This document shows positions 7,624 to 16,376 of a stretch of 30,738 bases of DNA, piece by piece (position 1 is the stretch's first letter; each line of letters starts with the position of its first letter). The translations under genes were made by a program, and so were the position numbers. A model generated the notes under the pieces. That model was not told where the DNA came from, did not search any database, and saw nothing but the letters and a program-made list of their open reading frames with translations. This stretch comes from UBA3478 sp046048095 (GTDB lineage: Bacteria; Bacteroidota; Bacteroidia; Flavobacteriales; Flavobacteriaceae), in contig JBJOGS010000091.1 of the NCBI GenBank assembly GCA_046048095.1, positions 1 through 30,738 on the forward strand, read 5' to 3'.

Positions 7624-8263
7624 ACACCTCGCCCTATTAGGTGCCCTTTTATTCTTTTCTTGTGGCTCAAACGCTCAACAAGAACAGCGTAGTGATGCGA
7701 TTCAAGAAGATTCTTTTGCCGTCGCCTATTTCGCCTCAGGTTGTTTTTGGTGTGTCGAAGCCATTTTTGAAAGTGTTAAAGGAGTACATGAGGCCATTTC
7801 TGGGTACTCAGGGGGTAGGGAAAAAAATCCTACCTATCGCCAAGTGAGTTATGGAGAGACGAGTCATGCAGAGGCGGTAGCGGTCTATTATGATCCAAAA
7901 GTGATCAGTTATCAAGAACTGTTAACCGTCTTTTTTGTATCCCACGACCCTACGACACTCAATCGTCAAGGCCCAGATCGAGGCACCCAATACCGGTCTA
8001 TCGCGTTTTACTCTTCTTCTGAAGAAAAGCGATACATCGAAAGTTACATTAAAGCACTTAACGAATCACGGGTATATCGTCAACCCATAGTTACAGAGGT
8101 CAAACCATTTGAAGTGTTTTACGAAGCAGAAGCGTACCATCAAGACTATGAGAAAAACAATCCGAATGATCCTTACATCAGAAGTGTCTCTATTCCAAGA
8201 CTCCTTCGATTTAAGGCGGCACTTCCTGGGCTATTAAAGACATCTGAAACGCATGAACACTAA
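7616..8263 (+). CDS. msrA: Peptide-methionine (S)-S-oxide reductase MsrA, probable lipoprotein
   Basis: MsrA reduces S-methionine sulfoxide in proteins. The active-site motif GCFWC lies at residues 42-46, with catalytic C43 and a second Cys at 46, followed by the conserved GYSGG block. RQGPDRGTQYRS and the YHQDY region are also typical. The N-terminus is unlike cytosolic MsrA: a hydrophobic stretch ending LLFFSC (C16) resembles a type II lipoprotein signal. The mature enzyme is therefore probably tethered in the periplasm. No MsrB domain is fused and none is seen nearby. It overlaps the 67-residue gene by 8 bases and the GT2 gene by 11, consistent with one operon. The export call is inferred. 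Confidence 0.93.
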   Translation: MSKHLALLGALLFFSCGSNAQQEQRSDAIQEDSFAVAYFASGCFWCVEAIFESVKGVHEAISGYSGGREKNPTYRQVSYGETSHAEAVAVYYDPKVISYQELLTVFFVSHDPTTLNRQGPDRGTQYRSIAFYSSSEEKRYIESYIKALNESRVYRQPIVTEVKPFEVFYEAEAYHQDYEKNNPNDPYIRSVSIPRLLRFKAALPGLLKTSETHEH

Positions 8264-9221
8264 ATCACCAATAGTAACCACAGCACTTTTATCCATTGTA
8301 ATTCCGGTATACAATGAAGAAGACAATGTGGTCTTATTAACCAAAAAAATCCATGAGAGCCTAGTAGGATACCACTATGAAATCGTGTTCGTGAATGACT
8401 TTTCTAAGGACGAAACAGTACAGCGAATAAAGCAAATGAACGATCCGTTCGTGCATCTCATTGAACTTAAAAAAAATTATGGGCAAAGCTTAGCGCTTGC
8501 GGCCGGTATAGATTACGCGCACGGTGAATACATTATTACCATGGATGGCGACCTGCAAAACGACCCTTGCGATATTCCACGCATGCTACAAGTAGCTGTT
8601 GACGAACATTACGATTTGGTCACCGGAATTCGTCAGAAAAGGAAGGACAGTTGGTTAAAAACCATTCCTTCTAAGGTGGCTAATTTTCTGGTGCGCAAAG
8701 TGACTAGCTTGTCCATTAAAGACAATGGTTGTGCATTGAAAGTATTTAGCAGAGACATCGCGAAGAACCTCAATTTATATGGCGAAATGCACCGGTTCAT
8801 CACCTTATTAGCTTTCTTAGAGGGCGCACAAATTAAGCAGGTTCCGGTGAGTCACCACGCCCGGCATGCTGGAGTTTCTAAATACGGCCTTGAGCGTGTA
8901 TTTAAAGTGGTTGCCGATATGATGTTGCTCTTATTCATTCGAAAATATCTGCAACGACCGATTCACCTTTTTGGCATTTTTGGGTTTTTTCTAATTCTTA
9001 TTGGATTAGGCATTAATGCCTGGTTATTAGTGGAGAAATTTTATTTCGGCGAAGATATTGGCCAGCGTCCACTGCTCATCTTCGGTTTGATGTTCATACT
9101 CTCCGGAGTGCAACTTTTTACCGTTGGGATCGTTATGGAAATGCTCATACGTACCTATTACGAGTCTCAAAGCAAACGTCCTTACCGCCTGAAGGGCATT
9201 TGGAGCGCTTCAACCCGATAA
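8253..9221 (+). CDS. GT2 polyprenyl-phosphate glycosyltransferase (DPM1/GtrB/ArnC type)
   Basis: The 322-residue protein has a GT-A domain, SIVIPVYNEEDN (14-25), FVNDFS with D49, and the DxD-type MDGDLQND (97-104, D98/D100). Two C-terminal membrane helices follow (about 233-257 and 272-297). This is the layout of enzymes that move a sugar from a nucleotide donor to polyprenyl phosphate on the cytoplasmic face. The sugar cannot be read from sequence. It overlaps msrA by 11 bases and is followed after 9 bases by a flippase-like membrane gene. Two GT39 enzymes that could use its product lie on the opposite strand downstream. Confidence 0.88.
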   Translation: MNTKSPIVTTALLSIVIPVYNEEDNVVLLTKKIHESLVGYHYEIVFVNDFSKDETVQRIKQMNDPFVHLIELKKNYGQSLALAAGIDYAHGEYIITMDGDLQNDPCDIPRMLQVAVDEHYDLVTGIRQKRKDSWLKTIPSKVANFLVRKVTSLSIKDNGCALKVFSRDIAKNLNLYGEMHRFITLLAFLEGAQIKQVPVSHHARHAGVSKYGLERVFKVVADMMLLLFIRKYLQRPIHLFGIFGFFLILIGLGINAWLLVEKFYFGEDIGQRPLLIFGLMFILSGVQLFTVGIVMEMLIRTYYESQSKRPYRLKGIWSASTR

Positions 9222-9230
9222 GCACCAACA

Positions 9231-10145
9231 ATGAAGACACAGGGCTACAAAGGCCTAAAAACAATTTTAAAGGTCGCTGTGAGCGCCGCACTGCTCTATC
9301 TGGTTTTCTCAAAATTGGGGGTGAGTGAGGTATGGGAGACACTAAAACAAGTGAGTATACCACACCTACTGTTTGCCACTTTACTCGTACTATTCTCTAA
9401 ATGGATTGCTCACCTTAGGCTGTTACACTATCTTAAATCGATCACTCTTATAGTACCCCTGCTTACGCATTGGAAGTTGTATTTGCAGGGTATGTTTTAC
9501 AATCTATTTTTACCAGGAGGTATTGGCGGAGATGCCTACAAAGCCTATATCCTTTCAAGAAATTATCCCGTTAAATTGAAGCGCATTATTTCAGTGCTTC
9601 TTCTAGACCGTTTAAGTGGCCTAGTTGCATTGACCCTGTTGACGCTCGTGCTCAGTTCGATTTATTTCGCTCAAAATCGGGGTTTAGGTGCTGGCCAGCT
9701 TTTGCTGATCGTGCCGTATTTAAAGTATGCAGCCTTACTGCTGCCCTTGCCCCTATTTGGCTTTTATCTCATGAAACGACTATGGTTTCGCTACGCCCTT
9801 CCGGCCTATTCTACTACACTCTACGCATCATTGGCGCTACAAGCCATTCAGGTGGGCGCGTGTTATTTGCTACTTTTGGGATTAGGCTACATGGATAGTG
9901 CCTGGCCATTTTTACTGCTTTTTACCCTTTCTTCAATACTCTCAGTTTTACCGATAAGTTTAGGTGGAATTGGACTACGTGAGATTACCTTTTTATACGG
10001 AGCCCAATGGCTTACAATTGATTCAGAAATTGCCGTAGCCTTGAGCGTTTTATTCTTTATTTCCAATGCTTTAGTGTCCCTTCTCGGCATATTTTATCAC
10101 TTGAACCCCGTCTTAAAAGACAATTCGTTCAAGGCAGATACATAA
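9231..10145 (+). CDS. YbhN/AglD-like membrane protein (LPG synthase TM-domain family)
   Basis: This 304-residue polytopic protein has about eight hydrophobic segments. It contains the family hallmark LPGGIGGDAYKAY (94-106) and a later LPISLGGIGLREI block. It belongs to the flippase-like family that includes the membrane half of MprF, AglD and YbhN. It lacks the soluble lysyl-transferase half of MprF, so aminoacylation of lipids is not expected. Coupling to the GT2 gene (9-base gap) suggests lipid or lipid-linked-sugar handling, such as transbilayer movement; this is inference. The last 17 bases overlap the convergent GT39 gene. Confidence 0.85.
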   Translation: MKTQGYKGLKTILKVAVSAALLYLVFSKLGVSEVWETLKQVSIPHLLFATLLVLFSKWIAHLRLLHYLKSITLIVPLLTHWKLYLQGMFYNLFLPGGIGGDAYKAYILSRNYPVKLKRIISVLLLDRLSGLVALTLLTLVLSSIYFAQNRGLGAGQLLLIVPYLKYAALLLPLPLFGFYLMKRLWFRYALPAYSTTLYASLALQAIQVGACYLLLLGLGYMDSAWPFLLLFTLSSILSVLPISLGGIGLREITFLYGAQWLTIDSEIAVALSVLFFISNALVSLLGIFYHLNPVLKDNSFKADT

Positions 10146-11742
10146 TGCGTTTGACCTGCAACTCATCTGCTCTGGTCGCCGGATTCAAAAAGTTGAGATT
10201 CAAACGCGTCACTCGAAAATGAGCACTACTCGCGTATTCAATAGCTTCTGGAAAGTAGTGCTTGAATGAAGGCAAATGCTTTTGATCGACATATACAAAG
10301 GATCCTTTTGGCAACCTTTTCAAGGCATCCTCTTTCAAAGGAATGGTCAATTTTTTTCGCTTAAAATCAAGAACCCAAGTGTAATCATCAGAATAGTTGT
10401 AAACGACGCCCGATGCTGGAATGTGCTTGTACAGCTGGGTGCCAGACTGGAATTGAAGTAATTGGGGATAAAAATGAATCAAACTGAGCAGGTTAAACGT
10501 GAATGAGACAGCAATCACAAGTGCTAGCTGATTAAAGGTGCGCCTCATGTATAAATAGACGGTTAGAGTCCACGATATCCCAACAATCAATAGGGGCCAA
10601 AAATCAGGAGAGAACACTAAAAATAGGGCTAGGGTCACCACCCCATAGAGCGCGAGGAGTAATCCATTTGAGAACCGCATCCATCGCCTGGTTTTATGTG
10701 TCATGCCTTCAAACAATCCTTGAGCAATAATCAAAGCAATCAGGGGCATCAGAACATTCAAGTAATGGGGCAGCTTAAACTGCGAAAAACTCATGAGAAG
10801 CAACAGAAAAAACAGGGCAAAAAAAGCAAATCCGGCGGGCTTACGTCGAAATGATACTGCGTTGAATGAAAATCGAAAACTTTGGGATAAAAAATAGAAA
10901 GTGTAGGGTAATACAATCCAGAGCAGCGTGTGAAAAAAGAAGAAGAATCCGTTCGAGTTCTTTCCATGTCCTGTTCCACTAAGCCGTTCAAAACTTTGAT
11001 CCCATAGAATAAAACGCACACCACTTCGCTCAGAGACGCCTCGAATCACCTTTTCTGGATGAAGATCGAACTGTACATAATAGGCATATAATACAGGAGC
11101 AATGCTTATAAAGAATATAAAAATAGCAACGGGGAGGTGGTAAGACCAGAGCACCTTCCATGCCCTATGAAGATACAGGTAACTTAAAAAAGATATTGCT
11201 ATGACTACCAAAGCGAGCATGCCTTTAGTAGAAAACGCAACGGCAGCGCCCATTGTCGCAAGAATAAGGTCGATGAGCCGCTCAGACTTCACATACGCGA
11301 TAAGTTTCCATAGTGACAGGGTAACGAAAGAAACCAAAAGAGTATCGGTACGTAAGTCGAATGCTGCTAGAAGCATTGTCTGTGTCGATAAGAATACAAA
11401 AGCGACAACCCTTCCAAAGTCACTATCTCTAAGTAACGTGCCTAATCGAAACATGGCGTACGCCGCAAGAACTAAACTCAACATAGCAGGCAAACGGTAA
11501 GCCCAAGCTGAAACTCCGAAAAGCTCAAAGCTAAATGCAGCAAGCCAATAATGCATATGGGGTTTGTCTAGGTAATCCAATCCATTTTTATACAGGTGCA
11601 AATAGTCGTTATCCTGAGCCATCTGCATTGCCATGACCGCAAACTGAGCAGAATCATTCTCCATTAATGGCATGAAGAAAGCCACTAGGTAAACCAGTAC
11701 CAAGAGCATCCATAAACTCCAATGAACTTTACAAATCCGCAT
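10129..11742 (-). CDS. GT39/ArnT-like membrane glycosyltransferase (copy A)
   Basis: The 537-residue protein has about eleven or twelve helices in the first 430 residues and a soluble C-terminal part, as in PMT/ArnT enzymes that transfer sugar from polyprenyl phosphate. An acidic residue in the first periplasmic loop (ENDSAQF, D30) is the expected catalytic Asp. The YLDKPHMHYWL block (57-67) corresponds to the DKPP region of ArnT, here with one Pro replaced by His. Acceptor unknown: lipid A, glycan or protein are all possible. It is the last gene of the minus-strand operon. It overlaps PAP2 by 14 bases upstream and the plus-strand flippase-like gene by 17 bases downstream. Confidence 0.88.
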   Translation of the reverse strand: MRICKVHWSLWMLLVLVYLVAFFMPLMENDSAQFAVMAMQMAQDNDYLHLYKNGLDYLDKPHMHYWLAAFSFELFGVSAWAYRLPAMLSLVLAAYAMFRLGTLLRDSDFGRVVAFVFLSTQTMLLAAFDLRTDTLLVSFVTLSLWKLIAYVKSERLIDLILATMGAAVAFSTKGMLALVVIAISFLSYLYLHRAWKVLWSYHLPVAIFIFFISIAPVLYAYYVQFDLHPEKVIRGVSERSGVRFILWDQSFERLSGTGHGKNSNGFFFFFHTLLWIVLPYTFYFLSQSFRFSFNAVSFRRKPAGFAFFALFFLLLLMSFSQFKLPHYLNVLMPLIALIIAQGLFEGMTHKTRRWMRFSNGLLLALYGVVTLALFLVFSPDFWPLLIVGISWTLTVYLYMRRTFNQLALVIAVSFTFNLLSLIHFYPQLLQFQSGTQLYKHIPASGVVYNYSDDYTWVLDFKRKKLTIPLKEDALKRLPKGSFVYVDQKHLPSFKHYFPEAIEYASSAHFRVTRLNLNFLNPATRADELQVKRIMYLP

Positions 11743-12298
11743 AGCGTTTTAGGACATATTTTTTAAAAATAGCTGAAAATAGAGCGCCCCATAAAAGACC
11801 AAAAGCCGCACCCACTATAATATCACTGAGGTAATGAACACCCAAATAAACCCTACTAAAGGCCAGTAAAAAAGCCCAAAAAAACAACCAGCGTAAATAC
11901 GTGTTGTAGCGCATTAGACTAAAGGCATAAAAAGAGGCCGCTGCAAATCCATTCGACGCATGACCTGAAAAAAAACTATACCGACCACCACAGTAATTCA
12001 ATGGTCTTAGCAAGCCAGCGAGCTCAGGGTCATGGCAGGGCCGAAGGCGCATAAATCCGTCTTTGAATGCATTTGTAACTTGATCAGAGACCGTAATCAA
12101 CAGCACAGTGAACAGCACCATCCAACCAAATTGCTTCCACCCTAGATAGCGCTGAGCAAGGACTAACATCACCACATACAAAGGCAGACTATTTTCTTTT
12201 TTGGTGATCAGCAACCAGAATTGATCAAAAAATGGAGTACCTAAATCCTGGACCCAAAACAAAAACGAGCGATCAATTTGTTGAATAACCTCGAGCAT
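11729..12298 (-). CDS. PAP2-family phosphatase
   Basis: ATG at 12298 (189 residues) is chosen over a TTG one codon earlier; it overlaps the upstream stop as TGATG. All three PAP2 motifs are present: KxxxxxxRP with K79, R86 and P87; SGH at 111-113; and SRxxxxxHxxxD with R149, H155 and D159. About five membrane helices surround them. Members dephosphorylate membrane lipids such as undecaprenyl diphosphate, phosphatidylglycerophosphate or lipid A. Lying beside GT39 enzymes, recycling of a polyprenyl carrier or lipid A dephosphorylation are the likeliest roles. It overlaps GT39 copy A by 14 bases. Confidence 0.9.
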   Translation of the reverse strand: MLEVIQQIDRSFLFWVQDLGTPFFDQFWLLITKKENSLPLYVVMLVLAQRYLGWKQFGWMVLFTVLLITVSDQVTNAFKDGFMRLRPCHDPELAGLLRPLNYCGGRYSFFSGHASNGFAAASFYAFSLMRYNTYLRWLFFWAFLLAFSRVYLGVHYLSDIIVGAAFGLLWGALFSAIFKKYVLKRYADL

Positions 12299-12525
12299 CA
12301 AAAATCCAATGAATCGACTTCTTTATCATAAAAGGCGAGCGCTTCTTCGATGAGCCTCATACTCTCTTGCTCAAGATCCGTGATGTCGTCGTCGTCAAAG
12401 GTTTCGAACCAGGTAATCTCGTCATTGGCTACGTTGAGCAAAAATCGTGGATACTCGGTATGTAGCACGTACATAGTATCCGGATAACTAGCGTTGTCTG
12501 CCAACAAAAATCTAGGAAGTGACAT
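12298..12525 (-). CDS. Small acidic hypothetical protein
   Basis: The 75-residue protein opens MSLPRFLLADN, then has a TEYPRFLLNV strand repeating the PRFLL element. An acidic FETFDDDDITDLEQE segment follows, then a helix ending in a Glu/Asp-rich tail (19 Asp/Glu against 4 Lys/Arg). No signal peptide or membrane segment. I do not recognise a named domain, though similar short acidic proteins are common in flavobacteria (from memory). It overlaps the MATE gene by 14 bases and touches PAP2 by one, so it is translationally embedded in the operon. Confidence 0.75.
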   Translation of the reverse strand: MSLPRFLLADNASYPDTMYVLHTEYPRFLLNVANDEITWFETFDDDDITDLEQESMRLIEEALAFYDKEVDSLDF

Positions 12526-13900
12526 AGAGAATGCGATGTGTTTTTGATAAGTATTGAAATCGAAGGTACAACAATAAGGCAGAGACCATGAGACTTAGCG
12601 TGAGTCCGATCCATATACCTTGAGCTCCAAGTGTGGTATGTAATCCTAAATAATACGAGACAGGAAATCCTACAATCCAATACGCAATAAAGGTGATATA
12701 GGCCGTAAAATTAACATCTTGCATGCCTCTCAATGCCCCAATTACTACCACTTGTAGGCCATCAAAAATCTGAAACACGGCCGCCCAAAGCAGCAGTTCG
12801 CTGGCTAAACTCATTACAAACAAGTTATCTACGCGATTCACAGGGTCATTTGCATCTAAATAGAGTCCGGGAAGCACCTCTCTGGCCACCATAAAACCCA
12901 AGGCAAAAACTAGCTCTACGACTAAGGTGAGAAAGAAAATCGACTGGGCCACTTCATTTAACCGCTTAAAATCTCGCTTGCCGCGCTGATTTCCTACCCG
13001 AATCATCGCTGCAACATTTAGTCCAATTCCTACCATGTAGGTCATTGAGGCCAGGTTGAGCGCTATCTGATTCGCTGCCTGTTGTAAGGTTCCCAAAATA
13101 CCACTTAGCCAAATCGCCGAGGTAAATAAGGTCACTTCAAAGAAAACCTGAAACGAAGAGGGTAATCCTAAGGCCAAAATACGTCTAGAAAAACGCCAAC
13201 TAATGACCTTCCAACGCAAATTCGAAAGATAGGGAGCAAAGAAAGTAGAGCGCTTTAAAAAAAGTACAAGCAAAAAAAGCATTACCAGTCGTGAGATCAA
13301 GGTGCCCAGTGCTGCCCCTGAGACACCCATCTCAGGAAATCCAAAATTTCCGAAGATTAAAAGATAGTTGAGTAGCACATTCAGCAAGTTTCCAAAGATA
13401 GAAGCGTACATAGGTAAACGCGTGCGTGAAAGTCCATCACATAATTGCTTTATGGCTTGAAAAAGCATTAGCGGTATCAAGGATACCCCAACAATAGTCA
13501 AAAAAGGAACCGCATGAACTAAGACTTCTTCTGGTTGCTGCATGCGATAGAGCAAAGGAGTAGAGAGAAATACGACCCCCGTAAGAATCAGTCCGACCAC
13601 GGCGCAAATCAGCACGCCATGCTTAAAGACTTTTTTAATCTCGAATTGCTTTTTAAAGCCATCCGCTTCGGCGATAAGCGGTGTGATTGCCGTCGATAGA
13701 CCAAGTCCAACAGACATTGCGATAAACAGAAAACTGTTACCCAACGAAACTGCCGCAAGCTCTGCCGGACCCAATTGACCCACCATAATGTTATCGGCAA
13801 AAGCAACCAAGGTATGCCCTAACATGCCTAAGATAACCGGAACAGCAAGGTTGATGGTATACGGAGCTTCGGAGATGTGACGTTTAATCGTTGTGATCAT
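12512..13900 (-). CDS. MATE-family multidrug/Na+ or H+ antiporter
   Basis: The 462-residue protein has the two six-helix halves of MATE exporters. ADNIMVGQLGPAELAAVSLGNS in the first helices and GLNVAAMIRVGNQRGKRD in the second half are diagnostic. MATE proteins use ion gradients to expel cationic compounds; the substrate cannot be told from sequence. ATG at 13900 is preferred over a TTG at 13921 because it overlaps the mazG stop as ATGA and gives the usual N-terminus. The gene overlaps the 75-residue gene by 14 bases at its end. Confidence 0.92.
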   Translation of the reverse strand: MITTIKRHISEAPYTINLAVPVILGMLGHTLVAFADNIMVGQLGPAELAAVSLGNSFLFIAMSVGLGLSTAITPLIAEADGFKKQFEIKKVFKHGVLICAVVGLILTGVVFLSTPLLYRMQQPEEVLVHAVPFLTIVGVSLIPLMLFQAIKQLCDGLSRTRLPMYASIFGNLLNVLLNYLLIFGNFGFPEMGVSGAALGTLISRLVMLFLLVLFLKRSTFFAPYLSNLRWKVISWRFSRRILALGLPSSFQVFFEVTLFTSAIWLSGILGTLQQAANQIALNLASMTYMVGIGLNVAAMIRVGNQRGKRDFKRLNEVAQSIFFLTLVVELVFALGFMVAREVLPGLYLDANDPVNRVDNLFVMSLASELLLWAAVFQIFDGLQVVVIGALRGMQDVNFTAYITFIAYWIVGFPVSYYLGLHTTLGAQGIWIGLTLSLMVSALLLYLRFQYLSKTHRILYVTS

Positions 13901-14676
13901 TGTGCTTTTGCAGCTTTCCAAAGTTCATCCATTTCTTCAAGGGTCATTGCCGCCAAAGCCTTGTTTGATGCGCGGGCTTGGACTTCCATATATTGAAAGC
14001 GCTTCATAAATTTTTTGTTGGTCTGCTCCAAAGCATTTTCTGGATTAATCTTTAAGAATCGAGAAAGGTTGATCATTGAAAACAAGAGATCTCCAAACTC
14101 TTGTTCCATGGCCTCTGTCTTATTGCGAGCAATTTCGTGTTCAAGCTCGGTCCATTCTTCTTTCACTTTTTCTATCACTTCGTGGATTTGATTCCACTCG
14201 AATCCGACCCCTGCGGCTTTTTCTTGAATTCGCTGTGCTTTAATCACCGAAGAGAGTCCTTTCGGAACGCCCTCTAAAACCGACTTCTTGCCCTCTTTTA
14301 GCTTTATTTTCTCCCAATTTTTCTTTACTTCTTCTTCATCAGCGACCTTTATGTCTCCATAAATATGGGGGTGCCTGACGATCAATTTTTCGCAAATGCC
14401 ATCGATGACCGATTTGAGGGTAAATGCCTTAGACTCTTCGCCCAATTTGGCATAAAAGACAATATGCAATAATAGATCTCCTAATTCTTTTCTCACCTCT
14501 TCTAAATCCTGATCAATAATCGCCTCAGATAATTCGTGAGTTTCTTCTATAGTAAGTGTGCGCAAAGACTCGAATGTCTGTTTGCGATCCCATGGACACT
14601 TTTCACGCAAATCATCCATAATGTCCAATAAACGCGAAAATGCTTCTAATTGAGGTTGGCGATCTTTAACGGGCAT
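13897..14676 (-). CDS. mazG: Nucleoside triphosphate pyrophosphohydrolase MazG
   Basis: MazG hydrolyses NTPs to NMP and pyrophosphate, cleaning non-canonical nucleotides and lowering ppGpp effects in E. coli. The 259-residue protein has two tandem MazG domains. The first carries CPWD (27-30), E45/E48 and E64/D67; the second carries E174/E177 and E193/D196, so both ExxE-ExxD metal sites are intact. RHPHIYGD (101-108) is the usual linker motif. The start overlaps the upstream GT39 stop by one base (TGATG) and the end overlaps the MATE start (ATGA). In relatives it often sits near def and DUF5606 (from memory); here those genes are about 16 kb away. Confidence 0.95.
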   Translation of the reverse strand: MPVKDRQPQLEAFSRLLDIMDDLREKCPWDRKQTFESLRTLTIEETHELSEAIIDQDLEEVRKELGDLLLHIVFYAKLGEESKAFTLKSVIDGICEKLIVRHPHIYGDIKVADEEEVKKNWEKIKLKEGKKSVLEGVPKGLSSVIKAQRIQEKAAGVGFEWNQIHEVIEKVKEEWTELEHEIARNKTEAMEQEFGDLLFSMINLSRFLKINPENALEQTNKKFMKRFQYMEVQARASNKALAAMTLEEMDELWKAAKAQ

Positions 14677-16334
14677 CAGTTTGAACTTAAGGTTAAGCGA
14701 TTACTATTAATTGTCGGTGGCAAGGTACCTGCCTGTACTCCGAAACGCAGATGAAAGCGATCTACTTCTGTAGTCAAGTCCATTTCAAACGTATCTAGAA
14801 GCGTCTCTTTAGGTTTCATCTGCAGAGATGAAATCAATGTATGTTCTTTAATGATGCGTTCACCCTCTAGTAGATATGCCTTAAGCGTTACGGGGCTTTC
14901 TGGTTCAGATTTTATCTCAAAGTCATAGGGGTTTGAGATCGTTAGGGCAAAACGTCGATCCTCCAAGGGCGCAATAGAAATCGATAAGCGGTCAAAGGCC
15001 CTAAATCGATCTACAAAGCGATAATAAATACGCGCATTATTTGAAGCGGTATAGGTTTCAAAGCCCTCTTGATCTCTTTTATGATGTACGAGCAATACTT
15101 TTCGGTCTCGAAAGGCGTGCTCGCCGCCCCAGTAGTCAAATTGTGTATTGTTAAAATACACTGTGCTTAGCGTGTGCGCAGCATTACCTGAATAGAATTC
15201 ATAACGAGAGGCATTTTCATAACTGTTGATAAACACGATGGGGTACCCTTGAGAAAGCTCTTCTAGCTCTTGGGCCCAAATCTTCCAATGGTGAAGGGGC
15301 TCTAAGCCCTTACTGATCGAAGCTGGGAGGTAATCGTAGCTCAAATAGACTCTAAATAATACAAAACAGAATAAAGAAACCCGACTTAGACGGCGCACCC
15401 ATAGCGCTAGTGTTGTAGATTGTGATAAGGGCTCAAACGCCAAAAGCATCATCGGAACTAAGACAACGCTAGTCCAATGTTTATGTATAAATACTCTAAA
15501 GGATTGAATCAAGAAAAAAATAAGCACCCCACAAAAGACCCATTGAAGAGCGCGATTAAAATGATCTTTAGTGGGTTGCTTAAGCAGAGCGAGAAAAACA
15601 GGAAAACTCACTAGCGGACCGAGCACCACGGGCTGAGAAAGTACATACGACAGTACATTCGAAGATTTAAAACTTATATCGGCACGATCGTTCAGGTGAA
15701 ATACAAAACTCGACCAATCGTTGAGATAAAGCCAATATATGTGTGGGCTCAATAAAATCAAACTCAGAAGCACAATACCCCAAAATGAGGGTTTTAAAAC
15801 AAGTTTAGGAAACGATAACAGGGTAAAAAAAACAATGAGTACACCGTGATACTTGCTAAGTAGCATGCCAACAATAGCCACAGCGAGGCCTATGACTTCT
15901 CTAAACCCCTCACGCGCTAAATAACGCTTGTAAAACCAAAAAAATAGGGTTTCAAAAAAAAGTAGCGGAACATCTGTCTTAATCAGAAAACTTCCGGCGT
16001 GCACGGCAAGCAATCCGAGAACCATAAAAATAAAAAGTCTCAGGTTCTTTTTACCGCACAAATCATAAAGCAACCACAACGTCGCAGTGCTCAATATGCT
16101 CGAAAATAGTCGCGCTCCAAACTCGCCCGGAGCGATGAGTCCGCCCAAATAGGCAAAAAAAGCAACGGCAGGAGGATGATCGAGGTAGCCCCATTGCAAA
16201 TTCTTAGAAAAGAGCCAATAGTAGGCCTCTTCTCCTGAAAGCGGCATTAAGGCGCCCTGTATAGCTCCTGCAAGAAACCATAGAAGCAAAAAAACATAAA
16301 GTGCTTTTGGATGTTCGTTAAGCGCGTATTTCAT
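14676..16334 (-). CDS. GT39/ArnT-like membrane glycosyltransferase (copy B)
   Basis: This 552-residue protein has an N-terminal membrane half with the GT39 landmarks: acidic SGEEAYYW (33-40, E35/E36) and GYLDHPP (49-55), then FLIKTDVPLLF. It matches the family that attaches sugars from polyprenyl-phosphate donors outside the cytoplasmic membrane. The last 200 or so residues look soluble and beta-rich, with a receptor-like end rich in hydroxyl residues. It differs clearly from copy A in both motifs and tail, so it is a second enzyme rather than a recent duplicate. It begins 42 bases after mnmA and is coupled to mazG. Confidence 0.88.
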   Translation of the reverse strand: MKYALNEHPKALYVFLLLWFLAGAIQGALMPLSGEEAYYWLFSKNLQWGYLDHPPAVAFFAYLGGLIAPGEFGARLFSSILSTATLWLLYDLCGKKNLRLFIFMVLGLLAVHAGSFLIKTDVPLLFFETLFFWFYKRYLAREGFREVIGLAVAIVGMLLSKYHGVLIVFFTLLSFPKLVLKPSFWGIVLLSLILLSPHIYWLYLNDWSSFVFHLNDRADISFKSSNVLSYVLSQPVVLGPLVSFPVFLALLKQPTKDHFNRALQWVFCGVLIFFLIQSFRVFIHKHWTSVVLVPMMLLAFEPLSQSTTLALWVRRLSRVSLFCFVLFRVYLSYDYLPASISKGLEPLHHWKIWAQELEELSQGYPIVFINSYENASRYEFYSGNAAHTLSTVYFNNTQFDYWGGEHAFRDRKVLLVHHKRDQEGFETYTASNNARIYYRFVDRFRAFDRLSISIAPLEDRRFALTISNPYDFEIKSEPESPVTLKAYLLEGERIIKEHTLISSLQMKPKETLLDTFEMDLTTEVDRFHLRFGVQAGTLPPTINSNRLTLSSN

Positions 16335-16376
16335 GCTGTAGATTCAAAGCGAAAATACGGTTTTTACTGACGAGGA

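Noticed and set aside
11201..11500. Plus-strand frame of 99 residues opposite GT39 copy A
   Set aside because: Basic, low-complexity translation typical of antisense to a membrane protein.
13901..13921. TTG start for the MATE gene
   Set aside because: ATG at 13900 gives an ATGA overlap with mazG and the usual family N-terminus.
16335..16376. Possible separate promoter for GT39 copy B (TATTTTCG on the minus strand, 16351-16358)
   Set aside because: One mismatch, no -33 element and only a 42-base gap after mnmA; readthrough is simpler.
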